From positions 1 to 7,864 of the forward strand of contig JACMJI010000041.1 of NCBI GenBank assembly GCA_014380705.1: DNA of 7,864 nt, in the 5' to 3' direction. The stretch comes from Gorillibacterium sp. (lineage in GTDB: Bacteria; Bacillota; Bacilli; Paenibacillales; NBRC-103111). The position numbers and the translations under genes are program-made. The notes beneath the pieces were generated by a model. The model saw nothing but the letters and a program-made list of their open reading frames with translations, did no database searches and had not been told where the DNA came from. Shown in pieces: positions 1 to 6,137 of this stretch. How positions within the stretch are numbered: position 1 is the first letter of the stretch; every line of letters starts with the position of its first letter.

Positions 1-101
1 AAACCATATGTATGCTGCGTTATACCGAAATTGCAGATAAAGAAAGGCAGAGAATTATTCGATTCTGTTTTGAACGTCAGATTGATTATCGTAAAAGTTA
101 A
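1..101 (+). CDS. PilZ-type c-di-GMP receptor, C-terminal end only (ypfA/motI-like)
   Basis: Partial gene cut by the left window edge. The frame with codons at 3, 6, 9 and so on is open from the edge to the TAA at 99-101 and gives 32 residues containing MLRYTEIADKERQRIIRFCF followed by ERQIDYRKS. The pattern of a YTEI-like strand, then an RQRIIRFCFERQ helix and a short basic tail is typical of the C-terminus of YcgR/YpfA-like flagellar brake proteins with a PilZ domain. In B. subtilis ypfA (motI/dgrA) lies just upstream of cmk, which supports the call. The family binds cyclic di-GMP and can restrain the flagellar motor. The c-di-GMP-binding RxxxR and (D/N)xSxxG motifs lie outside the window, so the assignment rests on the short tail and gene order. 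Confidence 0.62.
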   Translation, partial: TICMLRYTEIADKERQRIIRFCFERQIDYRKS

Positions 102-112
102 ACGCAAGTGTT

Positions 113-141
113 TTGCATTTACGTCTGCTTTTTGGTATAAT
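113..141 (+). promoter_or_regulatory. sigma-A-like promoter with extended -10, upstream of cmk
   Basis: A perfect TATAAT lies at 136-141, preceded by TGG at 133-135, giving the extended -10 form TGnTATAAT. A weak -35, TTGCAT at 113-118, is placed exactly 17 bp upstream. The predicted start site near 148 would lie only a few bases before the terminator hairpin at 152-167. The element may therefore drive a very short RNA, or drive the cmk operon only through terminator read-through. Seen in the sequence; activity is inferred. Confidence 0.5.
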
Positions 142-151
142 TTTTTCGTTC

Positions 152-173
152 GCAGGCACGCGCCTGCTTTTTT
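152..173 (+). terminator. intrinsic terminator between ypfA-like gene and cmk
   Basis: GCAGGC (152-157) pairs perfectly with GCCTGC (162-167) around an ACGC loop and is followed by six T residues (168-173). This is a classic Rho-independent terminator shape. It most simply ends the upstream PilZ gene transcript about 70 bp after its stop codon. It also lies directly downstream of the TATAAT-type promoter at 113-141. Confidence 0.72.
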
Positions 174-260
174 CGTCGACAAGACGGAAATGAAAGGCTA
201 GATGTCGGGACAAGCTGTCTTTGTTGATCAAAAGCTTCCTTTGACTGCCTTTTATTTGAC

Positions 261-266
261 AGGAGG
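261..266 (+). promoter_or_regulatory. Shine-Dalgarno that fixes the TTG start of cmk
   Basis: AGGAGG at 261-266 stands 7 nt before the TTG at 274. The in-frame upstream ATG at 202 has only a weak AAAGG nearby and would add 24 residues without any CMP kinase character, so the TTG is preferred. Confidence 0.85.
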
Positions 267-273
267 CGCTTCT

Positions 274-936
274 TTGAACCGATTTAACATTGCACTTGAC
301 GGTCCGGCGGGAGCGGGTAAAAGTACGGTGGCACGACTCGTTGCCAAAGCACTTGGATTTGTCTATGTGGATACCGGAGCTATGTACCGGGCAGTGACCT
401 GGCATGTTCTTAAGCTTAATCTTCATCTTGAGGATGTGGATAAAGTCATTGCTGTAGCCCGCGAGATGGAGATTGTCCTGAAGCCTGGCGAGAATGGACA
501 GCTTGTTATCGTGGATGGTGAAGACGTGACAGAGTACATAAGATCGTCTGAAATCAACCAAAACGTATCCTACATTGCACGAATTTCCGAGATACGTGAG
601 CTTCTTGTGGCCAAACAGAAGCATCTAGCGGCCGATAAGGGAGTCGTCATGGATGGTCGGGATATCGGCACCAAGGTGCTTCCTGACGCGGAAGTGAAAG
701 TGTACCTGACGGCAAACGCAAGACGCAGAGCCGAAAGACGATTCAGTGAACTCGGCGATCCGCAAATTACCGTAGACGATCTGGAAGCCCAGATCACGAA
801 CCGGGATATTCTGGACAAAGAGCGAGAGGTTTCTCCGCTTAAGCAAGCTGATGACGCCATTCTCCTCGATACTACAGAAATGTCACTTGAGGAAGTAGTA
901 GACGCTGTCCTTGCGTTGTGCCGATCTCATCAGTAG
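274..936 (+). CDS. cmk: cytidylate kinase (CMP/dCMP kinase)
   Basis: Transfers phosphate from ATP to CMP or dCMP in the cytosol, salvaging CMP from RNA turnover and from phospholipid synthesis. With the TTG start the protein is 220 residues, the usual bacterial length. It opens MNRFNIALDGPAGAGKST, with the P-loop GPAGAGKST at residues 10-18. The CMP-site motif DTGAMYRA follows at 33-40, DGRDIGT at 127-133, and the lid/catalytic segment RDxxDxxREVSPL around 177-189 (R177, D178, D181, R184). All family landmarks are present with no sign of damage. An in-frame ATG at 202 would give 244 residues, but AGGAGG lies only before the TTG. It is the first gene of the seven-gene run; plsC starts 14 bp after its stop. 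Expression probably comes from the promoter near 113-141 or from read-through of the preceding gene. Confidence 0.96.
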   Translation: MNRFNIALDGPAGAGKSTVARLVAKALGFVYVDTGAMYRAVTWHVLKLNLHLEDVDKVIAVAREMEIVLKPGENGQLVIVDGEDVTEYIRSSEINQNVSYIARISEIRELLVAKQKHLAADKGVVMDGRDIGTKVLPDAEVKVYLTANARRRAERRFSELGDPQITVDDLEAQITNRDILDKEREVSPLKQADDAILLDTTEMSLEEVVDAVLALCRSHQ

Positions 937-937
937 C

Positions 938-944
938 GGGGGAG
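938..944 (+). promoter_or_regulatory. Shine-Dalgarno that favours the TTG start of plsC
   Basis: GGGGGAG at 938-944 sits 6 nt before TTG 951, just after the cmk stop codon. The alternative GTG at 918 lies inside the cmk end and has no comparable purine tract upstream. Confidence 0.7.
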
Positions 945-950
945 TTTCCG

Positions 951-1544
951 TTGAGGTTTTATCGTTTTACTCGAGCATTACTACGAGTTCTTTACCGTCT
1001 CTTTTTTCGACTAGAGGCAAAAGGGAAAGAGAATGTGCCAGATTTCGGACCTGTGGTTCTCTGCGCAAATCACGTTAGCTATTTTGATCCGATAGCTGTA
1101 GGGATACCGCTTAAACGCAAGGTTCATTTTATGGCGAAGGAAGAATTATTTAGTAACACATTCCTCCGCAAACTCTTGCTCCTGTTAGGGGCATTCCCGG
1201 TCAAAAGGGGCGGAATTAGCAAAGAATCCATCCGCCATTCGATCGAACTATTGAGAAATGGGAACGTAATGGGTATCTACCCGGAGGGTACAACCAAAGG
1301 TGAGAATGGAATGGGCAAGAAGGGTGCAGCTATGCTGGCATTAAGGTCAAAGGCTGTTGTTATCCCGGTTGCTGTTGTTGGAAGCTTCAAGCTTTTTAAA
1401 AAGGTGCATATCCAGTATGGACCTCCTGTTGATATCCGCGAATTTGCAGATGGCGGTTCTGAAAATTTGGAAGCGGCTACTGAAAAAATTATGGATGTCA
1501 TCCGAGAAATGGTTACATCACATAAATTACTGGGTAAAAATTGA
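951..1544 (+). CDS. plsC: 1-acyl-sn-glycerol-3-phosphate acyltransferase
   Basis: Adds the second acyl chain to lysophosphatidic acid to form phosphatidic acid at the inner face of the cytoplasmic membrane. With the TTG start it is 197 residues, close to the roughly 200 usual for Gram-positive PlsC. Motif I, NHVSYFD, carries the catalytic His41 and Asp46 (HX4D). A GAFPVKRGG segment follows at about 80-88, and the substrate-binding motif YPEGT has E112, G113 and T114. The N-terminus is basic and hydrophobic (LRFYRFTRALLRVLYRLFF), suiting a membrane-associated amphipathic helix. A GTG at 918 would add 11 residues and overlap cmk by 19 bp; the ribosome binding site favours the TTG. No terminator is visible after it, so transcription may continue into rpsA. 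The linkage with plsY and gpsA downstream supports a phospholipid role. Confidence 0.94.
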   Translation: MRFYRFTRALLRVLYRLFFRLEAKGKENVPDFGPVVLCANHVSYFDPIAVGIPLKRKVHFMAKEELFSNTFLRKLLLLLGAFPVKRGGISKESIRHSIELLRNGNVMGIYPEGTTKGENGMGKKGAAMLALRSKAVVIPVAVVGSFKLFKKVHIQYGPPVDIREFADGGSENLEAATEKIMDVIREMVTSHKLLGKN

Positions 1545-1567
1545 TTGAAGTGAATGGAAATGGTATC

Positions 1568-1596
1568 TTGGAACTATACTACTTATAAATTATGTT
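1568..1596 (+). promoter_or_regulatory. possible sigma-A promoter for rpsA
   Basis: In the 107-bp gap before rpsA, TTGGAA (1568-1573) and TATGTT (1591-1596) are separated by 17 bp, each matching the consensus at four of six positions. An alternative -10, TATAAA at 1584-1589, lacks a fitting -35. The gap is AT-rich and is the largest within the run, so an internal promoter here is plausible but weakly supported. Confidence 0.35.
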
Positions 1597-1630
1597 TATT
1601 TTCCCATTCATGAATAAGGCTGGGTTGTTA

Positions 1631-1651
1631 AACGTTTAGGAGGTTAACGTT
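1631..1651 (+). promoter_or_regulatory. rpsA Shine-Dalgarno in the loop of a small hairpin
   Basis: AGGAGG (1638-1643) lies 8 nt before the rpsA ATG at 1652. It is flanked by two copies of the self-complementary AACGTT (1631-1636 and 1646-1651). These can pair as a 6-bp stem with the ribosome binding site in a 9-nt loop, and the start codon directly abuts the stem. The stem is weak (two G-C pairs), so a regulatory role is speculative; the ribosome binding site itself is secure. Confidence 0.6.
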
Positions 1652-3043
1652 ATGACGGAAGAAGACAAAGTACAAGGAAATTCGACACCCGAAACGGGAG
1701 TAAACCCGGACCAAGCAACGGAAGCCACAGGAGAAGAAACTGTAGCGAACGTGGAAGCAGTGACGGTTGAGGAAGCTAACGTAACTGCAGAGGAAACTTC
1801 CCCAGAGGTTGCTCAAGCTGAAGAAGCAACGCAGGACGACGATGCTTATGGCGTAGCTGTCTTGAAAAAAGGAACAGTAGTTCGTGGTAAGATCGTTAAG
1901 GTAGACGCTGACCAAGCATTTGTAGATATCGGTTACAAATATGATGGCGTGATCCCGATTCGCGAATTATCCTCCGTTCAATTATCCAATGCTCAAGATG
2001 TTGTTGAAGTTGGACAGGAAGTTGAACTTAAGGTTGTCTCACTTAATGATGAGAAAGAAAAACTCGTCCTTTCAAAGCGTGCTGTTGATAGCGAGAACGC
2101 CTGGAGTGACTTGCAGGCAAAGCTTGATTCTAAAGAAACGTTTGAAGCAACGGTTGTAGATGTTGTTAAGGGTGGCCTTGTGGTTGATGTAGGCTTGCGT
2201 GGATTTATTCCAGCGTCTATGGTAGAGCGTCATTTTGTTGAAGACTTCAGCGAGTATAAAGGCCGTACTTTAAAACTACGCGTTAAAGAGCTGGATCGGG
2301 AGAAGAACAAAGTAATCCTATCCCAGAAGGACGTTCTGGATGAAGAATACGAAGCTAACAAACAAAATATCATCACCGCGTTCTCCGTTGGTCAAGAAAT
2401 TGACGGAACCGTTCAACGTCTAACACCGTTTGGCGTATTCGTTGATGTTGGCGGAGTTGATGGATTGGTTCATATTTCCGAAATGGCTTGGAACCATGTT
2501 GAACATCCTTCCGAGATCGTTAAAGAAGGCGACCTCGTTCGTGTGAAGGTGCTCAAAGTTGACCCTGCTAATGAGCGGATTAGCCTTAGCATCAAGGCTG
2601 CTCAACCAGGACCTTGGCAGCGCGTGAAGGAAGAACTGGAAATCGGTTCGATCGTCACGGGTAAAGTGAAGCGTCTTGCGAATTTCGGCGCTTTTGTTGA
2701 AGTGCTACCTGGTGTGGAGGGACTTGTACACATTTCCCAAATTGCACATCGTCACATTGCTACTCCGCATGAAGTTCTTAAAGAAGGCGAAGACGTTAAC
2801 GTGAAGATTTTGGATATCAACACGGATGAGAAACGTGTAAGTCTTTCCATTAAAGATACAGAAGAAGCTCCGGCTCAAGAAGATAGACCGGAACGCAGTG
2901 AACGTACTAAAGACCGTGGTGGAGACCGCGGTGAACGTCGTGAACGTAAACAGAAGAACGAACCCATTTCTGAAGAGTACAGCCAAGCCCTAAATCTTAC
3001 GCTTGGCGAGCGTTTTGGCGACAAACTAAGCAAATTCAAATGA
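1652..3043 (+). CDS. rpsA: ribosomal protein S1-like RNA-binding protein, four S1 domains
   Basis: RNA-binding protein of the YpfD/RpsA family, expected to bind single-stranded mRNA and associate with the 30S subunit. In B. subtilis the homologue is not clearly a stoichiometric S1 and is dispensable, so the ribosomal role is inferred. The 463 residues hold four S1 (OB-fold) domains at about 72-144, 161-226, 246-314 and 331-401. The last two carry the canonical FGVFVDVGGVDGLVHISE and FGAFVEVLPGVEGLVHIS signatures; the first two are more divergent. Residues 1-65 form a low-complexity acidic extension (19 Asp/Glu, one Lys, no Arg). Residues 403-440 form a charged, Arg-rich tail (RSERTKDRGGDRGERRERK), and the C-terminus is SQALNLTLGERFGDKLSKFK. 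It is longer than B. subtilis YpfD (about 380 residues), mostly because of these tails. The start is fixed by AGGAGG 8 nt upstream. fni follows after 19 bp. Confidence 0.93.
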   Translation: MTEEDKVQGNSTPETGVNPDQATEATGEETVANVEAVTVEEANVTAEETSPEVAQAEEATQDDDAYGVAVLKKGTVVRGKIVKVDADQAFVDIGYKYDGVIPIRELSSVQLSNAQDVVEVGQEVELKVVSLNDEKEKLVLSKRAVDSENAWSDLQAKLDSKETFEATVVDVVKGGLVVDVGLRGFIPASMVERHFVEDFSEYKGRTLKLRVKELDREKNKVILSQKDVLDEEYEANKQNIITAFSVGQEIDGTVQRLTPFGVFVDVGGVDGLVHISEMAWNHVEHPSEIVKEGDLVRVKVLKVDPANERISLSIKAAQPGPWQRVKEELEIGSIVTGKVKRLANFGAFVEVLPGVEGLVHISQIAHRHIATPHEVLKEGEDVNVKILDINTDEKRVSLSIKDTEEAPAQEDRPERSERTKDRGGDRGERRERKQKNEPISEEYSQALNLTLGERFGDKLSKFK

Positions 3044-3062
3044 TCTAAACGGGGGTAGGGAT

Positions 3063-4112
3063 ATGCGCAGTTCGCGCAAGATGGAACACATCAACCACGC
3101 CCTGTGGTACAGACCTTCCGGTGGGAACGGGCTAATGGATATTCATCCTGTTCCCCAGAGTCTACCCGAGACGCGGCTCGATTCCGTATCCCTCGCTACC
3201 CGAATCGGCGAACTCAACCTGAGTTCGCCGATTGTTATTAATGCGATGACCGGTGGAGCAGCAGAAACCGAGCAGATTAACCGGGAATTAGCTGAAGCGG
3301 CTGCAGCGTGTGGATTAGCGATGGCTGTAGGTTCTCAAATGGCAGCATTAAAGGACCCAAGTGTGGCAGCTAGCTATAAGGTTGTACGAAAGGTACATCC
3401 TTCTGGTGTGATTTTTGCTAATCTAGGCACAGAAGCTACAGTGGAACAGGCAAAGGCAGCGGTGGATATGTTGGAGGCAAATGCTCTGCAAATTCACTTG
3501 AATGTCATGCAGGAGCTGGTCATGCCTGAAGGGGATCGTGATTTCACGGGGGCATCCCGTCGAATTGAAGCCATGATACGTGGTGTTGATGTTCCAGTCA
3601 TTGTTAAGGAAGTCGGCTTCGGCATAACTGGAGAAAGTGCCCAAAGATTAAGGGAACTGGGAGTACAGCAAATAGATATTGGCGGACGGGGCGGTACCGA
3701 TTTCTCAGCGATTGAGAATGCTCGTCGTGAAACTCCCTATGAGTGGCTTGAAGGCTGGGGATGTACTACAAGCATATCTCTTCTTGAAGTACTTCAGTAT
3801 TTCCCACAAGATCATATCATGGCAAGTGGTGGAATCTCGAATAGTATGGACTTGACGAAGAGTCTTCTGCTTGGAGCATCGGCAGTTGGTATGGCTGGTG
3901 TTCTGCTGCGTATCCAGCAGGAAGCTGGCACGGAAGGCTTAGTTTCTTATGTGCTGCAGTTGGAAGCGGGACTGCGCATCCTCATGACAAGCCTCGGTGC
4001 ACATTCTATACCGGAGTTATGGAAGGTTCCTGTCGTTATTGGTGGAGATACGGGATTATGGTGCAAAGAGCGAGGCATCAATACGCATACTTTTGCTCGT
4101 AGGTCCAAATAA
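3063..4112 (+). CDS. fni: type 2 isopentenyl-diphosphate delta-isomerase (FMN-dependent)
   Basis: Interconverts isopentenyl and dimethylallyl diphosphate using reduced FMN and Mg2+, feeding isoprenoid products such as undecaprenyl phosphate and menaquinone. The 349-residue length fits the family. It starts with the RKMEHI substrate/FMN motif (residues 5-10). FMN-binding INAMTGG follows at 59-65, GSQMAALKDPS at 90-100, and HLNVMQELVMPEGDRDF at 145-161 with His145, Asn147, Gln150 and the Mg2+ ligand Glu151. Then come VIVKEVGFGI at 179-188, DIGGRGGTDFSAIE at 205-218 and the phosphate-binding GGISNSMDL/GASAVGMA region at 256-278. The ribosome binding site is a G-rich tract (3051-3060), weaker than its neighbours'. 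A second ATG at codon 7 would remove the conserved RK residues, so the first ATG is preferred. Codons 47-57 contain a perfect 14-bp inverted repeat. Type 2 enzymes are not homologous to type 1 IDI. Confidence 0.95.
   Translation: MRSSRKMEHINHALWYRPSGGNGLMDIHPVPQSLPETRLDSVSLATRIGELNLSSPIVINAMTGGAAETEQINRELAEAAAACGLAMAVGSQMAALKDPSVAASYKVVRKVHPSGVIFANLGTEATVEQAKAAVDMLEANALQIHLNVMQELVMPEGDRDFTGASRRIEAMIRGVDVPVIVKEVGFGITGESAQRLRELGVQQIDIGGRGGTDFSAIENARRETPYEWLEGWGCTTSISLLEVLQYFPQDHIMASGGISNSMDLTKSLLLGASAVGMAGVLLRIQQEAGTEGLVSYVLQLEAGLRILMTSLGAHSIPELWKVPVVIGGDTGLWCKERGINTHTFARRSK
3203..3233 (+). repeat. perfect 14-bp inverted repeat inside fni
   Basis: AATCGGCGAACTCA (3203-3216) is exactly mirrored by TGAGTTCGCCGATT (3220-3233) around the 3-nt loop ACC. 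In RNA this is a very stable hairpin within the coding region, over codons for RIGELNLSSPI. It lacks a downstream run of T residues, so it is not a typical intrinsic terminator. The repeat is seen directly; its function is unknown. Confidence 0.9.
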
Positions 4113-4133
4113 ATAGCAAATGAACAGCATATT

Positions 4134-4142
4134 TGTTATGAT
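4134..4142 (+). promoter_or_regulatory. possible extended -10 promoter element before der
   Basis: TGTTATGAT matches the extended -10 form TGnTATnAT in the 70-bp gap between fni and der. No good -35 is visible at 16-18 bp, so it would rely on the extended -10. This is a weak candidate for an internal promoter driving der-plsY-gpsA. Confidence 0.28.
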
Positions 4143-4167
4143 GAAGGTTGTGCAAAAATTAACAGAC

Positions 4168-4172
4168 AGGAG
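4168..4172 (+). promoter_or_regulatory. Shine-Dalgarno that fixes the start of der
   Basis: AGGAG (4168-4172, followed by TGAG) lies 10 nt before ATG 4183. The in-frame ATG at 4120 would add 21 residues not typical of Der and has no ribosome binding site. Confidence 0.8.
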
Positions 4173-4182
4173 TGAGAACCCC

Positions 4183-5505
4183 ATGGCAAAGCCAGTAATT
4201 GCTATTGTCGGCAGACCCAATGTGGGCAAATCGACGATTTTTAATCGGTTAATCGGAGACCGAATGGCTATTGTTGAAGACCGTCCAGGGATTACAAGGG
4301 ATCGGCTTTATGGTACAGGTGAATGGCTTAATCGTTCCTTCAGCGTTATTGACACCGGAGGTATCGAAATTGAAGGAGAAACTGAAATTTTGAGATCTGT
4401 TCGGGTACAGGCCGAACTCGCTATAGAGGAAGCAGATGTCATCGTTTTTATGGTTGATGCTAAGGATGGACTAACCTCTTCGGATGAAGAGATTGGACAA
4501 ATACTGTATAAATCCGGCAAACCGATTGTTCTAGCTGTTAATAAAACGGACAATATTAAAATGCAGGAAAATATTTATGAGTTCTATAATCTCGGATTTG
4601 GCGAACCGATTGCGATCTCAGGTTCACACGGGATCGGTATTGGTGATTTATTGGAAGAGGCTGCTAAACATTTTCCCGAAGAGGAAGAAGATCCATATGG
4701 CGAGGATGTCATTAAAATCGCGGTTATTGGACGGCCGAATGTAGGAAAGTCTTCTTTGGTCAATGCTATCCTTGGTGAGGAACGGGTTATTGTCAGCGAA
4801 ATAGCTGGAACGACACGTGATGCGATTGATACCCCTTTTGAGCGTGACGAACAGAAATATGTACTGATTGATACGGCTGGTATGCGTAAACGAGGCAAGG
4901 TTTACGAGAATGTGGAGAAATACAGCGTTATGCGTGCGATGAAGGCTATAGAACGAGCAGATGTTGCTCTGGTCGTAATCAACGGTGAAGAAGGAATCAT
5001 TGAACAAGACAAGCATATTGCGGGTTTTGCTCATGATGCAGGGAAAGCATGTATTTTTGTAGTAAACAAATGGGATATTGTTGAGAAAGATGACAAGACC
5101 ATGCAAATGTTCACTCAGAAAATACGTGATCATTTTCTCTTCATGACTTATGCACCAGTGATATACGTTTCGGCCTTGACTAAGCGCCGTTTGCATAAGC
5201 TTCTTCCGGTTGTAATGGAGGTTTCAGAGCACCATGCCATGCGGATTCAGACCCCAATACTAAACGATGTCATATCGGATGCAGTGGCAATGACGCCTCC
5301 TCCAACAGATAAAGGTCGACGTTTACGTATTGGTTATGCAACGCAAGTAGCGGTTAAACCACCAACGATCATCCTTTTTGTAAACGATCCGGAAATGATG
5401 CATTTCTCCTATCAGCGTTTCCTGGAGAATCGGATTAGAGAATCATTTAACTTTGAAGGAACGCCGCTGCGATTAATTACTCGTAAGAAAGCGGCAGACG
5501 AATAG
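4183..5505 (+). CDS. der: ribosome biogenesis GTPase Der (EngA), double G-domain
   Basis: Essential GTPase that acts in late maturation of the 50S subunit. From the ATG at 4183 the protein is 440 residues, the usual length. G domain 1 has GRPNVGKST (10-18), DTGG (57-60) and NKTD (120-123). An acidic linker ([10 protein letters not shown], about 166-175) leads to G domain 2 with GRPNVGKSS (183-191), DTAGM (230-234) and NKWD (295-298). The C-terminal KH-like domain covers about 350-440 and ends in the typical [15 protein letters not shown]. Two tandem GTPase domains plus a KH-like domain are diagnostic for Der and exclude Era or other single-domain GTPases. plsY starts 12 bp downstream and its ribosome binding site overlaps the der stop codon, suggesting coupled translation. 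Confidence 0.97.
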   Translation: MAKPVIAIVGRPNVGKSTIFNRLIGDRMAIVEDRPGITRDRLYGTGEWLNRSFSVIDTGGIEIEGETEILRSVRVQAELAIEEADVIVFMVDAKDGLTSSDEEIGQILYKSGKPIVLAVNKTDNIKMQENIYEFYNLGFGEPIAISGSHGIGIGDLLEEAAKHFPEEEEDPYGEDVIKIAVIGRPNVGKSSLVNAILGEERVIVSEIAGTTRDAIDTPFERDEQKYVLIDTAGMRKRGKVYENVEKYSVMRAMKAIERADVALVVINGEEGIIEQDKHIAGFAHDAGKACIFVVNKWDIVEKDDKTMQMFTQKIRDHFLFMTYAPVIYVSALTKRRLHKLLPVVMEVSEHHAMRIQTPILNDVISDAVAMTPPPTDKGRRLRIGYATQVAVKPPTIILFVNDPEMMHFSYQRFLENRIRESFNFEGTPLRLITRKKAADE

Positions 5506-5517
5506 GGGGCAACCGAG

Positions 5518-6105
5518 ATGTCGGTTTTAGCTGCGCTCGTTAGTTATTTGCTCGGTTCCATCAGCTTTAGTCTAATTTTTGGCATGGTGAAAGGAATCGA
5601 CATCCGTCAGCATGGAAGTGGGAACGCTGGAGCTACCAATACGCTAAGGATTCTAGGGAAGGGTCCAGCTATTGTGGTGCTCCTGCTTGATGTTTGTAAG
5701 GGAATCGGCGCAGTTTGGATAGGACGCTGGTTGGGAGATGGAGAAATTTGGATCGAGGTTCTCTGTGGAATCGCAGTAATCATCGGACATAATTGGCCCA
5801 TTTTCTTTGGCTTCAAAGGGGGCAAAGGGATCGCTACTACGATTGGGGTGCTTGTAACACTCTCTTTCTGGCCAGCGTTGTTTGCCGGTATATTTGCTAT
5901 TTTGGCAATTGCCATCAGTCGGTATGTTTCATTAGGTTCTTTGATTTTTACCGGGCTGATGCCTATCTTTCTTTTACTAACGAGATCCCCGATAGAGCTG
6001 TTCTGGGCAAGCTTACTCATTGCATTGTTTGCTTTTGTTCGGCATCGAACGAATATTGTCAAGTTAATTCAGAAAAGGGAAAATAAATTGGGCGCAAAAC
6101 GCTAG
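5518..6105 (+). CDS. plsY: acyl-phosphate:glycerol-3-phosphate acyltransferase
   Basis: Integral membrane enzyme that transfers an acyl chain from acyl-phosphate (made by PlsX) to glycerol-3-phosphate, giving lysophosphatidic acid. The 195 residues are mostly hydrophobic, with helices at about 1-23, 50-70, 79-96, 106-133, 136-154 and 159-175. The three family motifs are present: HGSGNAGATNTLRILGK at 32-48, GHNWPIFFGFKGGKGIATT at 90-108, and RHRTNIVKLIQKRENKLG at 175-192. The ribosome binding site AGGGGG (5504-5509) overlaps the der stop codon and stands 8 nt before the ATG. Its product is the substrate of PlsC upstream and its substrate is the product of GpsA downstream, so three successive steps are linked here. 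No plsX is in the window. Confidence 0.96.
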   Translation: MSVLAALVSYLLGSISFSLIFGMVKGIDIRQHGSGNAGATNTLRILGKGPAIVVLLLDVCKGIGAVWIGRWLGDGEIWIEVLCGIAVIIGHNWPIFFGFKGGKGIATTIGVLVTLSFWPALFAGIFAILAIAISRYVSLGSLIFTGLMPIFLLLTRSPIELFWASLLIALFAFVRHRTNIVKLIQKRENKLGAKR

Positions 6106-6137
6106 TTGAATTTGGAGAACCCATCGGGAGGGAATCG

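Noticed and set aside
202..273. N-terminal extension of cmk from the ATG at 202
   Set aside because: The extra 24 residues do not resemble CMP kinases. There is no good ribosome binding site before 202, while AGGAGG sits correctly before TTG 274.
1606..1615. Palindrome ATTCATGAAT upstream of rpsA as an operator
   Set aside because: A single 10-bp AT-rich palindrome with no second copy; it cannot be told from chance.
4120..4182. Extended der start at ATG 4120
   Set aside because: It adds 21 residues before the standard [13 protein letters not shown] start and has no ribosome binding site; AGGAG lies before ATG 4183.
4648..5196. Long open frames on the minus strand opposite der, and similar ones elsewhere (for example 55-624 and 5607-6062)
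   Set aside because: They lie antisense to clearly real genes, lack ribosome binding sites and recognisable domains, and have the composition expected of antisense shadows.
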